DNA of 64,000 nucleotides, from contig CAVOWK010000022.1 of NCBI GenBank assembly GCA_963700045.1, positions 108,859 to 172,858 on the forward strand. Direction: 5' to 3'. Of this stretch, positions 34,098 to 42,487 are shown one piece after another. Origin of the DNA: RPQJ01 sp963700045. GTDB taxonomy: Bacteria > Pseudomonadota > Gammaproteobacteria > Steroidobacterales > Steroidobacteraceae. How positions within the stretch are numbered: position 1 is the stretch's first letter; each line of letters begins with the position of its first letter. The notes beneath the pieces are model-generated. The model was not told where the DNA came from. It saw only the letters and a list, made by a program, of their open reading frames with translations, and did no database searches. A program made the position numbers and the translations under genes.

Positions 34098-36311
34098 TCA
34101 GCGGCTGCGTTGCCGAGCGAGCGCAAGCAGTGCCGCCACGGCCTCGGTCACCCCATTGGCAATCCCGAGTTCGGCCGTGTGCCGACTCATCGCGGCACGC
34201 CGCTCGGGCTCGCGCAGGAGTCGCGCAGCAGTCTGGGCAATGGCCTGCGGCGTCCGCTCGGCCGCGTCTGCGATCTGCAGCCTGACCGCGCGTCGGATAC
34301 GGCGGTCCTGGTCGCCAGCCAGCGGAATCGCCACGAGCGGGCGCCCGTGGGCCAGCACGTGGATCATGGTCGAGCCGCCGTTGCTGACGACGAACAGCGC
34401 TGCGGCAAGCAGGTACTGCACCTGGCCGGGTTCGATCCGCGACAACAGGATCAGGTTCGGATCGTCTGACGGCGTGACGCTCTTGCGCCCCGTCAGCACT
34501 ACGGTGCGCTGTCCGGTGGCCGCAGAAAATTCGCGTGCGGCCGCGATGAACAGTTCTGCCGGTTCCGCGACGCGCGTGGCTTCGCCACGCCCGCCGGGCA
34601 CGAACACGACGAATGCTCCGGATTCGAGCCCGTGCCCTGCGAGCCACGCGTCGCGTGCCGCCGGTTCCGATGGCGTAAAGAGCGTGTCGAATCGGCGCAC
34701 GGCATACCGCGGGAAGAAGCGCAGCTTCAGACGCTCGACCCGTGACAGGCCGCCGGTCACGAACCTGGGGAACACGATCCAGTGCTCGTCGAGCAGGCGC
34801 ATCCACTTGATGCGAAAGGCTTTCCAGCGCAGCTTCGGCGAGCGACTGGAGAAGACCAGCCGGGCGCCTGCGCGCCTGGCCGCGCGCAGCTGCACCGTGC
34901 GACCCGCATTGTCGAAGACCATGACGTCGGGGCGGAACGACGCGATCGTCGCCAGCACCTGCGGCGTGCTCCGGGTCGGCGAAGCGTCGCAGTCGATGAT
35001 CGGGAAATTCACCGACTCGCGGAACACGGCGTGGCGGCTCACCAGGAAGCGGATGTCCGCGCCGGGATCCGCCTGCGCGAGTTCACGCGCGATGATCAGG
35101 CACCGCATCAGTTCACCGGCGCCGCCGGGGCCCGATACCGGAGAAAACAGCACGCGAGCGGGAGGAGCGTTCGCAACCGCGGCGGTCAATCGCGGCGTTG
35201 CCGCGAATCCGGATTCACTGCCGGTGGCCGCTGACGCCGACGACAGCACGACCCAGTACGCCTGCTCCATGCGTGCAGCCGTCTGTTCCAGGCTGAACTC
35301 GGACAGGTCGGATTCGATCCGCCTGCGCCCTGCGGCGTGATGGCGGCGCAGGGCTGCGGCCATTTGTGCCGCGTCGTCGACGGGCACCAGGTCGATCGGA
35401 TACCGCCGCGCAAGGTCGCGAGGCCCCTCCGATTCACACGCGATGACCGGGACGCCGCTGTCGAGCGCTTCGGCGATCACGCGCCCGAAGGGCTCGTACC
35501 GCGACGGGCACACGAACAGGTCGAAAGCCTGGTAAAGGTCCTTCACGTCGCGGCGGAAGCCCTCGAAGCGCACGCTGTCCGCGGCCAGACGCTGCAGGGA
35601 TGCACGCTCGCTGCCATCGCCCACGATGACGAGCTTCGCCTGCGGCAGGTCAGCCTGCGCGAATGCCTGCAGCAGCACGTCGAAGCCCTTGCGCGGCACG
35701 ATGCGTCCGACCCCGCCGATCAGGAAGTCATCGTCTCCCGCACCGAGTTCTGCACGCAGCTGGCGGATTCGCTCTGGCGGCAGTCGCGGGTGCGACACGA
35801 GCGAGTTCGGCACCAGCCAGGTCCTGCCGCGGTAGGCGGACGGCACCGTGGCCAGCTGCCACTCGGAGATGCAGAAGAGCGCGTCGGTCCGCAGGTAGTG
35901 CGGACCGTTCAGATGCAGGTGCAGTGTGCTGACGTGGCGGGCCGTGCGCTTGATGCGTGCGACATAGCGTGTGCCGCGGCGCAGGTGCGTGTGAATGATG
36001 TCCGGCCGCCACTGCTCGATGATCTCGGCGAGTCGCTGCTGTGTACGCCACCGCGGCGGCACCTCGAAGACCTCGATGCCGGGCTCGAGTTCGTCGAGCA
36101 GGCTGACACCCGAGCGGTCGCGATGATCGCTGCGGACGACGAGCGCGACATCGTGCCGTCGCGACAGCGCCGCGCAGGCCTCCACCGCCGCACGCTCCGA
36201 GCCCGCGAATCCGCGCGAGAGAATGACATTCATCACGCGCAACCGACGGCCCGTCACGGGGACCGCCAACGGCGGCTCGGGACTTTCAGCGGAAGGCGGG
36301 ACCGTGGCCAT
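34098..36311 (-). CDS. Two-domain glycosyltransferase (GT4-like plus second GT-B-like domain)
   Basis: The 737-residue protein seems to be two glycosyltransferase-like units in one chain. Residues about 20-370 form a GT4-type enzyme: VMNVILSRGFAGSERAAVEA, IGGVGRIVPRKGFDVLLQAF, KLVIVGDGSE and the donor-site CPSRYEPFGRVIAEALDSG with its EX7E-like pair. Residues about 385-737 resemble a GT-B fold of the MurG/PseG kind: VLFSPVSGPGGAGELMRCL at the start and LAAALFVVSNGGSTMIHVLA late, where GGSTMIHV fits a nucleotide-sugar or UDP-binding loop. No membrane segment. It converges with the lipoprotein gene. Acceptor unknown; a role in a surface glycan is inference. Confidence 0.8.
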   Translation of the reverse strand: MATVPPSAESPEPPLAVPVTGRRLRVMNVILSRGFAGSERAAVEACAALSRRHDVALVVRSDHRDRSGVSLLDELEPGIEVFEVPPRWRTQQRLAEIIEQWRPDIIHTHLRRGTRYVARIKRTARHVSTLHLHLNGPHYLRTDALFCISEWQLATVPSAYRGRTWLVPNSLVSHPRLPPERIRQLRAELGAGDDDFLIGGVGRIVPRKGFDVLLQAFAQADLPQAKLVIVGDGSERASLQRLAADSVRFEGFRRDVKDLYQAFDLFVCPSRYEPFGRVIAEALDSGVPVIACESEGPRDLARRYPIDLVPVDDAAQMAAALRRHHAAGRRRIESDLSEFSLEQTAARMEQAYWVVLSSASAATGSESGFAATPRLTAAVANAPPARVLFSPVSGPGGAGELMRCLIIARELAQADPGADIRFLVSRHAVFRESVNFPIIDCDASPTRSTPQVLATIASFRPDVMVFDNAGRTVQLRAARRAGARLVFSSRSPKLRWKAFRIKWMRLLDEHWIVFPRFVTGGLSRVERLKLRFFPRYAVRRFDTLFTPSEPAARDAWLAGHGLESGAFVVFVPGGRGEATRVAEPAELFIAAAREFSAATGQRTVVLTGRKSVTPSDDPNLILLSRIEPGQVQYLLAAALFVVSNGGSTMIHVLAHGRPLVAIPLAGDQDRRIRRAVRLQIADAAERTPQAIAQTAARLLREPERRAAMSRHTAELGIANGVTEAVAALLALARQRSR

Positions 36312-36505
36312 CCCGCGATTGTATCCCGCGGCGAGCAGTGGCTCAGCGGATGCGCGCGGCGGGTGCCTGGTCGGCTTCGAGCCTCCCGTGCTTCACCAGC
36401 CGTGCCTCGATGCCTGCGCGCGTGCGCTCGTGCGTCGCGGCGAGCTCGTCGACCCGGGTGCCCGCGAGTGCGATTACTGGCACGGATGCTGCAATATGCG
36501 CGAAT
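36312..36505. other. Gap between Lon-N gene and glycosyltransferase
   Basis: About 190 bases with no gene I can support. A minus-strand reading frame of 46 codons from a GTG at 36483 is open but has no family features or ribosome site. Confidence 0.4.
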
Positions 36506-37141
36506 TCAGTCGTCGTCTGGTTCGTCGCCTGCCGTCGGCGGCTCGGTCGTGATTTCGAACAGCGGCCGCAGGAAGCGCAGCCGCTCGATGGGATCGTCGA
36601 GTTCGAGGCACTGCTGCTTCTGCGCGGGCGGCAGGGGCAGGATTTCCGCAAGGCGACCGGCGATCCAGCCTGCATCGTCGAGCCGGCGTTCGAGCGATTC
36701 GTACGGATCGCCGACCTGGCCAAGCACGTAATCGAGCGCAGGGCCGAGATCGGAAAACTCTTCCGGCACCTCCATGCGCACTTCGTCGGGCAGCCACTCC
36801 ACTGCGGCCATGTTGAGCCCGTCGCGCGCGCGGCTGCGCGACAGGATCCGGAATCGACGCTCGCCACGGGCCTCGATGCCGAGCAACCCGTCCGGCTGGC
36901 TCGAAAAGTCGACGATGCGCGCGTACGTGCCGACGTCACTGGTTGCCGTGGGACCGCTGCCAGCCTCCGCTCCGTCCGTCAGCAGAACCACGCCGAAGCC
37001 GGAATCTTCGCGCATGCAGCGCCGCACCAGGTCGATGTAGCGCGCCTCGAAAATGCGCAGCGGCAGCGGGCCGCCTGGAAACAGGACGGTGCCCAGCGGG
37101 AACAGCGGAATTTCCTGTCGCGTCGGGGCCGGGTCGGGCAT
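36506..37141 (-). CDS. Lon N-terminal (LON substrate-binding) domain protein
   Basis: This 211-residue protein has only the Lon N-terminal substrate-binding domain and no ATPase or protease. It opens EIPLFPLGTVLFPGGPLPLR followed by IFEARYIDLVRRCM, the hallmark of the family, and ends in a helical bundle and an acidic tail. Such stand-alone proteins are common in gammaproteobacteria near mpl; their job is not established. It follows mpl on the same strand with 26 bases between. Confidence 0.88.
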   Translation of the reverse strand: MPDPAPTRQEIPLFPLGTVLFPGGPLPLRIFEARYIDLVRRCMREDSGFGVVLLTDGAEAGSGPTATSDVGTYARIVDFSSQPDGLLGIEARGERRFRILSRSRARDGLNMAAVEWLPDEVRMEVPEEFSDLGPALDYVLGQVGDPYESLERRLDDAGWIAGRLAEILPLPPAQKQQCLELDDPIERLRFLRPLFEITTEPPTAGDEPDDD

Positions 37142-37167
37142 GGGCCGATTATGCCGCTTCCGCCGGA

Positions 37168-38553
37168 CTATGGCGCCGCCGCGCGCAGGGCCTGCAGCAG
37201 GTGTTCGTGCAGGCCGCCGAACGAGCCGTTGCTCATCAGCACCAGGTGATCGCCCGGGCGCGCCTCGGCGACCAGGGCAGCCACGAGCTTGCGCAGGTCA
37301 GCCTGCACCGTAGCCAGCGACCCGAGTGGCAGCATGGCGTCCGCCACGTCCCACTTCACGTCAGGCGACTGGTAGATGAAGACACGGTCCGCGCTGCCGA
37401 GCGCCGTGGCCAGCGCCGCCTTGTGCGTGCCGAGTTTCATCGTGTTCGAGCGTGGCTCGAGCACCGCAATCACGCGACCCTGCCCCGCCCGGCGACGGAC
37501 GCCGTCGAGGGTCGTCGCAATGGCAGTCGGGTGATGTGCAAAGTCGTCATACACGACGATGTCGCGCACGACCCCGCGCACCTCGAGACGACGCTTCACG
37601 CCGCCGAATCGCCGCAGCGCCTCGAGCGCGGCTTCTGCTTCGACACCGGCGTGACACGCCGCGGCCACGGCCGCAAGCGCATTGGCCGCGTTGTGGCGAC
37701 CCAGCATGTCCCAGTCGACACGGCCGAGGCAGCGCTCACCGCGCCAGAGGTCGAAGCTCGCGAAACTTTCGTCGCCACCCGCCGCGGCGATGCGCCATTC
37801 GCACCCTGCCGCGCTGGCGCCGGTAAAACGCTCGACCGGTGTCCAGCACCCCATGCGCAGCACTTCATCGAGGTGCGGTTCGTCGGCGTTGACGATCAGC
37901 CGGCCATTGCCGGGCACCGTGCGCAACAGCAGGTGGAACTGTTTCTGGATCGACGCCACGTCCGGATAGATGTCGGCGTGGTCGTGCTCGAGGTTGTTGA
38001 GGATCGCCGTGCGCGGCCGGTAGTGCACGAACTTGGCCCGCTTGTCGAAGAACGCGGTGTCGTACTCGTCGGCCTCGATCACGAAATGACGGCCGCCGCC
38101 CAGGCGCGCGCTGACGTCGAAGTCGAGCGGCACGCCGCCGATCAGGAAGCCGGGCTCGAGGCCCGCGTGTTCGAGAATCCACGCGAGCAGGCTGCTGGTC
38201 GTCGTCTTGCCGTGCGTGCCTGCGACGCCGAGCACCCAGCGGTCGTCGATCTGCAGCACGTTGCGCGCCAGCCATTCAGGCCCCGACTCGTAGCGCTTGC
38301 CGCTGTCGAGCAGCGCTTCGACCAGCGCATTGCCGCGGCTCATCACGTTGCCGACCACGAACACGTCCGGTTTCAGCCGCAGCTGGTCAGGCTCGTAGCC
38401 CTCGATGACGTCGATGCCGAGCGCCGCGAGCTGCGTGCTCATCGGCGGATAGACGTTGCGATCGGAGCCCGTGACGCGATGGCCGGCCGCGCGCGCGATG
38501 GCGGCGATGCCGCCCATGAACGTGCCGCAGACGCCGAGGATGTGCAGGTGCAA
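37168..38553 (-). CDS. mpl: UDP-N-acetylmuramate:L-alanyl-gamma-D-glutamyl-meso-diaminopimelate ligase
   Basis: Mpl recycles murein tripeptide by joining it to UDP-MurNAc. The 461-residue Mur ligase has the N-terminal ILGVCGTFMGGIAAIARAAG, P-loop GVAGTHGKTTTSSLLAWILE, metal/nucleotide motifs NLEHDHADIY, MLGRHNAANALAAVAAA and the substrate loop YDDFAHHPTAIATTL that marks Mpl. I place the start at TTG 38553 because GGAGGGGG lies about seven bases upstream and the protein then begins at the conserved first strand. It follows the membrane-protein gene by two bases. Confidence 0.93.
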   Translation of the reverse strand: MHLHILGVCGTFMGGIAAIARAAGHRVTGSDRNVYPPMSTQLAALGIDVIEGYEPDQLRLKPDVFVVGNVMSRGNALVEALLDSGKRYESGPEWLARNVLQIDDRWVLGVAGTHGKTTTSSLLAWILEHAGLEPGFLIGGVPLDFDVSARLGGGRHFVIEADEYDTAFFDKRAKFVHYRPRTAILNNLEHDHADIYPDVASIQKQFHLLLRTVPGNGRLIVNADEPHLDEVLRMGCWTPVERFTGASAAGCEWRIAAAGGDESFASFDLWRGERCLGRVDWDMLGRHNAANALAAVAAACHAGVEAEAALEALRRFGGVKRRLEVRGVVRDIVVYDDFAHHPTAIATTLDGVRRRAGQGRVIAVLEPRSNTMKLGTHKAALATALGSADRVFIYQSPDVKWDVADAMLPLGSLATVQADLRKLVAALVAEARPGDHLVLMSNGSFGGLHEHLLQALRAAAP

Positions 38554-38555
38554 AG

Positions 38556-39074
38556 TCAGCCCCCTCCACCGCTCGCGAGATGGAGCAGCAGGTTGATCAG
38601 CAGGAAATACATGAGCGAGAGCGTGACGCCCGTGAACAGGTTCGATTCGGTCGCCAGCTTGAGGATGCGGCCCGTGACCAGCGCGAAGATCACGACCATG
38701 CCAAGCGCGATCAGGCCAGCCGCCGTGGATCCCGGCGGCACGGCCGCTTGCGTCAACAGCCATTGTACCGGCAGGAACATGCACAACCCCAGCACGACGC
38801 CGGTGCCGAGTACCGCGGTGGCAGTCTGCAGGAACCGGTCCGTCTTGCCGAACAGTTGCAGCAGCAGGTACACGCCGGCCGTGAGCAGGACTGGATCGAG
38901 CGCGACGAAGACCAGCCAGGCCGCGGCCGGTTCCTCGAGCAGCGTGAGTTGCGCAATCGACACGGCGACGTACGCCGCTGCCGTCAGCCACAGCAGCAAT
39001 CGCGACGCTGGCAGGTCCTGTGGACCGCGCCGCCAGAGTACGATGTCGAGAAATGCCTTCAGGAAATGCAGCAC
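38556..39074 (-). CDS. Small multi-pass membrane protein of unknown function
   Basis: About 172 residues with four or five hydrophobic helices: LLLWLTAAAYVAVSIAQLTL, AAWLVFVALDPVLLTAGVYL, VLGTGVVLGLCMFLPVQWLL, AAGLIALGMVVIFALVTG and LSLMYFLLINLLLHL. I do not recognise the family. A GTG at 39074 fits the apparent beginning of the protein but has only a weak CAGG upstream, so the start is uncertain. It is two bases from mpl and so probably cotranscribed with it; it diverges from rnd. Confidence 0.65.
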   Translation of the reverse strand: MLHFLKAFLDIVLWRRGPQDLPASRLLLWLTAAAYVAVSIAQLTLLEEPAAAWLVFVALDPVLLTAGVYLLLQLFGKTDRFLQTATAVLGTGVVLGLCMFLPVQWLLTQAAVPPGSTAAGLIALGMVVIFALVTGRILKLATESNLFTGVTLSLMYFLLINLLLHLASGGGG

Positions 39075-39128
39075 GATTCGAAGCGGCGGCCTGAGGAGCG
39101 GCGATTCTACACGCAGGTGACCGACCCG

Positions 39129-40232
39129 ATGCACGAAGCGAGGCTGATCCAGGACCGCGGTGAACTTGAGGCTGTCTTGTTCCGGCTGCGCAGCTCGGAC
39201 CGGCTCGCCCTCGACACCGAATTCATGCGCGAGCGGACCTACCACGCGCAACTCTGCCTCGTGCAGATCGCCACGGAATCCGACTGCTGCCTGATCGACC
39301 CGCTCGTCGGCCTGGACCTCGCGCCGCTGCACGAGCTGCTGCAGGACCGCTCCAAGCTGAAAATTCTGCACGCCGCGCGACAGGACCTCGAGGTGCTGCT
39401 GCAATCGGGCGGCGCCGTGCCCGGCCCCCTGTTCGACACGCAGGTCGCCGCGGCGCTGCTGGGGTTTCCGCCACAGGTCGGCTATGCGGAACTGGTCGCC
39501 CGGCAACTCGGGCATTCGATCGACAAGGGCCAGACACGTACCGACTGGTCGCGCAGGCCGCTCACGCCCGCGCAAATCGCCTACGCCGCCGATGACGTAC
39601 GTCACCTGCTCACGCTGCACACCGACCTGCAGGCCGCCCTGCTCGCGAAGGGCCGTGCCGAATGGGTCGCCGAAGAAGCGGCTACCTACGAGAATCCCGC
39701 GCTGTACCGCACCGACCCGGCACTGGCCTGGCGTCGGCTCAAGGGAGTGAACCGGCTGCGGCCGGTCGAGCAGTCGGCGGCGCGTGCACTGGCCGACTGG
39801 CGCGAACGGCGCGCCATCGAAGCGGACAAGCCGCGCGGCTGGATCCTGACGGACGAAGCGCTCTATGCGCTGGCCACGCGCGACCCTGTGTCGATCGCGG
39901 TGCTGGAGTCCGTCCCGACGTTGCCGCCGAGCGTGATCCGCAAGCGCGGGGAGGAATTGCTGGAGCTGTTGCGGGCCGCGCGCGCCGACGAATCGGGCGT
40001 TCCGCTCGTCGCTCCGAAGCGCCCTGAACCCGAGCAGATGGCACTCGCAAGCCGCCTGCTGCAGGTCGTGCGGGATGTGTCTGCGGACCTGGGGTTGAGC
40101 GCCGAGGTGCTCGCGACTCGCCGGGACGTCGAAGCGATCGCGTTCGGCTCCGGCGCGCCGGAAGACAGCCCGCTCATGCGCGGCTGGCGCAGGGAAGTGG
40201 TGGGAGAGAAGCTGCTGGCAGCGCTCGCCTAG
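39129..40232 (+). CDS. rnd: Ribonuclease D
   Basis: RNase D is a 3'-5' exonuclease that trims tRNA and other stable RNA ends. The 367-residue product has the DEDDy set in order: LALDTEFMRERTY (Asp and Glu), ILHAARQDLEVLL (Asp) and IAYAADDVRHLL (Tyr and Asp). A C-terminal HRDC domain follows (residues about 210-290; RLRPVEQSAARALADWRERR). I take ATG 39129; the open frame upstream overlaps the divergent gene. Its stop lies two bases from the convergent adk stop. Confidence 0.93.
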   Translation: MHEARLIQDRGELEAVLFRLRSSDRLALDTEFMRERTYHAQLCLVQIATESDCCLIDPLVGLDLAPLHELLQDRSKLKILHAARQDLEVLLQSGGAVPGPLFDTQVAAALLGFPPQVGYAELVARQLGHSIDKGQTRTDWSRRPLTPAQIAYAADDVRHLLTLHTDLQAALLAKGRAEWVAEEAATYENPALYRTDPALAWRRLKGVNRLRPVEQSAARALADWRERRAIEADKPRGWILTDEALYALATRDPVSIAVLESVPTLPPSVIRKRGEELLELLRAARADESGVPLVAPKRPEPEQMALASRLLQVVRDVSADLGLSAEVLATRRDVEAIAFGSGAPEDSPLMRGWRREVVGEKLLAALA

Positions 40233-40234
40233 GT

Positions 40235-40894
40235 TCAGGCGCCGGTGACTTGCACGAACTCGGCGTAGACGCGATCGACGGGCTGGTCGGCGTTGACGAC
40301 CCGCAGCAGTCCGCGACCCTGGTAGTGCTCGATCAACGGCGCGGTCTGCGCGTTGTAGACCTTGAGCCGGTTCGCGATGACATCTTCCTTGTCGTCGTCG
40401 CGCTGCTTCAGCAGCGGCGGCTCCGCACCGTGGACCGGGTTGTCGCAGTGCTCGCCCTTGCTCGACGCGGACGAGTACACGTTGAACACCTTGCCGCAGC
40501 CCGGGCACGTCCGACGTCCCGTCAGGCGCATCACGAGCGCCTTTTCGTCGACCTGCATGAGCACGACCGCATCGAGCGGCTGGCCGAGGTCGGCCAGCAG
40601 CAGGTCGAGCGCACCCGCCTGCGCGACGTTGCGCGGATAACCGTCGAGGATGAAGCCCTTCGCAGCGTCCGGGCGGCCAAGCCGCTCGCGGATCAGGCCG
40701 AGCACGATGTCGTCCGTCACCAGCTCGCCGGCATCCATGGCGGCCTTGGCGCGCTTGCCGAGGTCGGTGCCACGTGCGACCGCGTCGCGGAGCAGGTCGC
40801 CGGAGGACACCTGCGGGATGCCCTTCTGGTCGCGCAGGCGCTGGGCCTGAGTGCCCTTGCCGGAGCCGGGCGCGCCGAGGAGTACGAGTCTCAT
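40235..40894 (-). CDS. adk: Adenylate kinase
   Basis: Adenylate kinase balances ATP, ADP and AMP. The 219-residue long form has the P-loop LLGAPGSGKGTQAQRL, the family signature GFILDGYPRN, and a LID domain. The LID contains CPGC and, sixteen residues later, HCDN, so it has three Cys plus nearby His/Asp, resembling an incomplete zinc-binding LID. ATG 40894 matches the family start though no ribosome site is clear. It is divergent from the PPi-phosphofructokinase gene. Confidence 0.96.
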   Translation of the reverse strand: MRLVLLGAPGSGKGTQAQRLRDQKGIPQVSSGDLLRDAVARGTDLGKRAKAAMDAGELVTDDIVLGLIRERLGRPDAAKGFILDGYPRNVAQAGALDLLLADLGQPLDAVVLMQVDEKALVMRLTGRRTCPGCGKVFNVYSSASSKGEHCDNPVHGAEPPLLKQRDDDKEDVIANRLKVYNAQTAPLIEHYQGRGLLRVVNADQPVDRVYAEFVQVTGA

Positions 40895-41104
40895 GATGCT
40901 GTGGCCGTTCGGGGTCGTATTCGGGAGGCGGCACGTTACCGAAAATGCCCCGGCGGGACCAGAAGCAGCTTCCGCAGCACGGCCCGCCACGGACCGGCAC
41001 GCACAGCCTTTGAAAAGTTAGAACCGGACCGCCGGTAGAGGTATCCTTGATGGCTGACATTCGCACGTAAGTCCACGATTGTGGACATATTTTCGGGAGC
41101 CCCG

Positions 41105-42379
41105 ATGAAGCAGCCGACAGGTCCGCGCAATGCCTTCTATGCTCAGTCCGGCGGTGTCACCGCCGTCATCAATGCCTCCGCCTGCGGCGTCATCGAGACG
41201 GCCCGCAAGCACCCGCGCAGGATCGGCAAGGTCTTCGCCGGGCGCAACGGCATTCTCGGCGCGCTCACCGAAGACCTCATCGACACCGGCAAGGAGAGCA
41301 CCGCGGACATCCGCGCCCTGCGCCACACGCCGGCCGGCGCGTTCGGCTCGGCCCGCTACAAGCTGAAGAAGTACGAAGACAACCCGGCGCAATACGAGCG
41401 TCTGATCGAGGTCTTCAAGGCCCACGACATCGGTTACTTCTTCTACAACGGCGGTGGCGACTCGGCCGACACCTGCTTCAAGGTCTCGATGCTGGCCGAG
41501 AAGATGGGGTACCCGCTGCAGGCCATCCACGTGCCGAAGACGGTCGACAACGACCTGCCGATCACGGACTGCTGCCCCGGTTTCGGCTCGGTGGCCAAGT
41601 ATGTCGCGGTCTCCATCCGTGAAGCCGGTTTCGACGTCGCCTCGATGGCGCGCACGTCGACCAAGGTGTTCGTGCTGGAAGTGATGGGACGCCACGCCGG
41701 CTGGATCGCCGCAGCCGGCGGCCTCGCCGCGCAGAAGGCAGGCGACGCGCCGCACATCATCCTGTTCCCCGAAATCGCGTTCGACGAGGCGGCCTTCCTC
41801 GCCCGCGCCGAAGAGTGCGTGAAGAAGTACGGCTACTGCGCGGTCGTAGTGTCAGAGGGCGTGCGCAACAAGGACGGCAAATTCCTGGCGGATGCGGGCA
41901 CCCGTGACGCCTTCGGCCATGCACAGCTCGGCGGAGTTGGCCCGGTCGTGGCGCAACTGGCCAAGGACAAGCTCGGCTACAAGTATCACTGGGCCGTGGC
42001 GGACTACCTGCAGCGGGCCGCGCGGCACATCGCGTCGAAGGTCGACGTCGAGCAAGCCTATGCGGTCGGCAAGGCCGCCGTCGAATTCGCGCTCAAGGGC
42101 CACAACTCGGTGATGCCGACGATCGTCCGCACCTCGAACCGGCCCTACCGCTGGAAGATCGGCATGGCGAGCCTCGACCAGGTGGCGAACGTCGAGAAGA
42201 TGCTGCCTCGCGACTACATCACCCCGGACGGTTTCCACATCACTGCCAAGGGCCGGAAGTACCTCGCGCCCCTGATCCAGGGCGAGGACTACCCGCCGTA
42301 CGAGGGCGGCCTGCCGAAGTACGTGGTGCTGAAGAATAAACCCGTGAAAAAGAAGCTGAAAAACGCCTTTGTGGTATAG
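41105..42379 (+). CDS. pfp: Pyrophosphate-dependent phosphofructokinase
   Basis: This enzyme phosphorylates fructose-6-phosphate with PPi instead of ATP, reversibly. The 424-residue protein has the PFK core AFYAQSGGVTAVINASACGV, the phosphoryl-donor loop YNGGGDSADT, the sugar-phosphate motif PKTVDNDLPITD, and MGRHAGWIAAA. Asp in GGGDS and Lys in PKT occupy the two positions that in ATP enzymes are Gly, which marks PPi use. The first Asp common in PPi enzymes (GGDDS) is Gly here, a small oddity. I take ATG 41105 with GGGAG five bases upstream. A proton-pumping pyrophosphatase gene follows 108 bases downstream. Confidence 0.93.
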   Translation: MKQPTGPRNAFYAQSGGVTAVINASACGVIETARKHPRRIGKVFAGRNGILGALTEDLIDTGKESTADIRALRHTPAGAFGSARYKLKKYEDNPAQYERLIEVFKAHDIGYFFYNGGGDSADTCFKVSMLAEKMGYPLQAIHVPKTVDNDLPITDCCPGFGSVAKYVAVSIREAGFDVASMARTSTKVFVLEVMGRHAGWIAAAGGLAAQKAGDAPHIILFPEIAFDEAAFLARAEECVKKYGYCAVVVSEGVRNKDGKFLADAGTRDAFGHAQLGGVGPVVAQLAKDKLGYKYHWAVADYLQRAARHIASKVDVEQAYAVGKAAVEFALKGHNSVMPTIVRTSNRPYRWKIGMASLDQVANVEKMLPRDYITPDGFHITAKGRKYLAPLIQGEDYPPYEGGLPKYVVLKNKPVKKKLKNAFVV

Positions 42380-42487
42380 TCCCGCGCCTTTTTTCCGGGG
42401 CTGATCGGGCCCTAGATCGAGTCGCAGAACTCGGCGCCCGCACCGCCTCGCCAGGTTTACGAATGAAGACCCGTTGGGAGGTTGAGC

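Noticed and set aside
36343..36483. Possible 46-codon minus-strand gene after the Lon-N gene
   Set aside because: A GTG start with no ribosome site, no recognisable domain, and a length expected by chance in high-GC DNA.
42380..42487. Possible tRNA or terminator in the pfp-hppA gap
   Set aside because: No cloverleaf can be drawn; the CCGCGCC and T-run after pfp lack a convincing stem.
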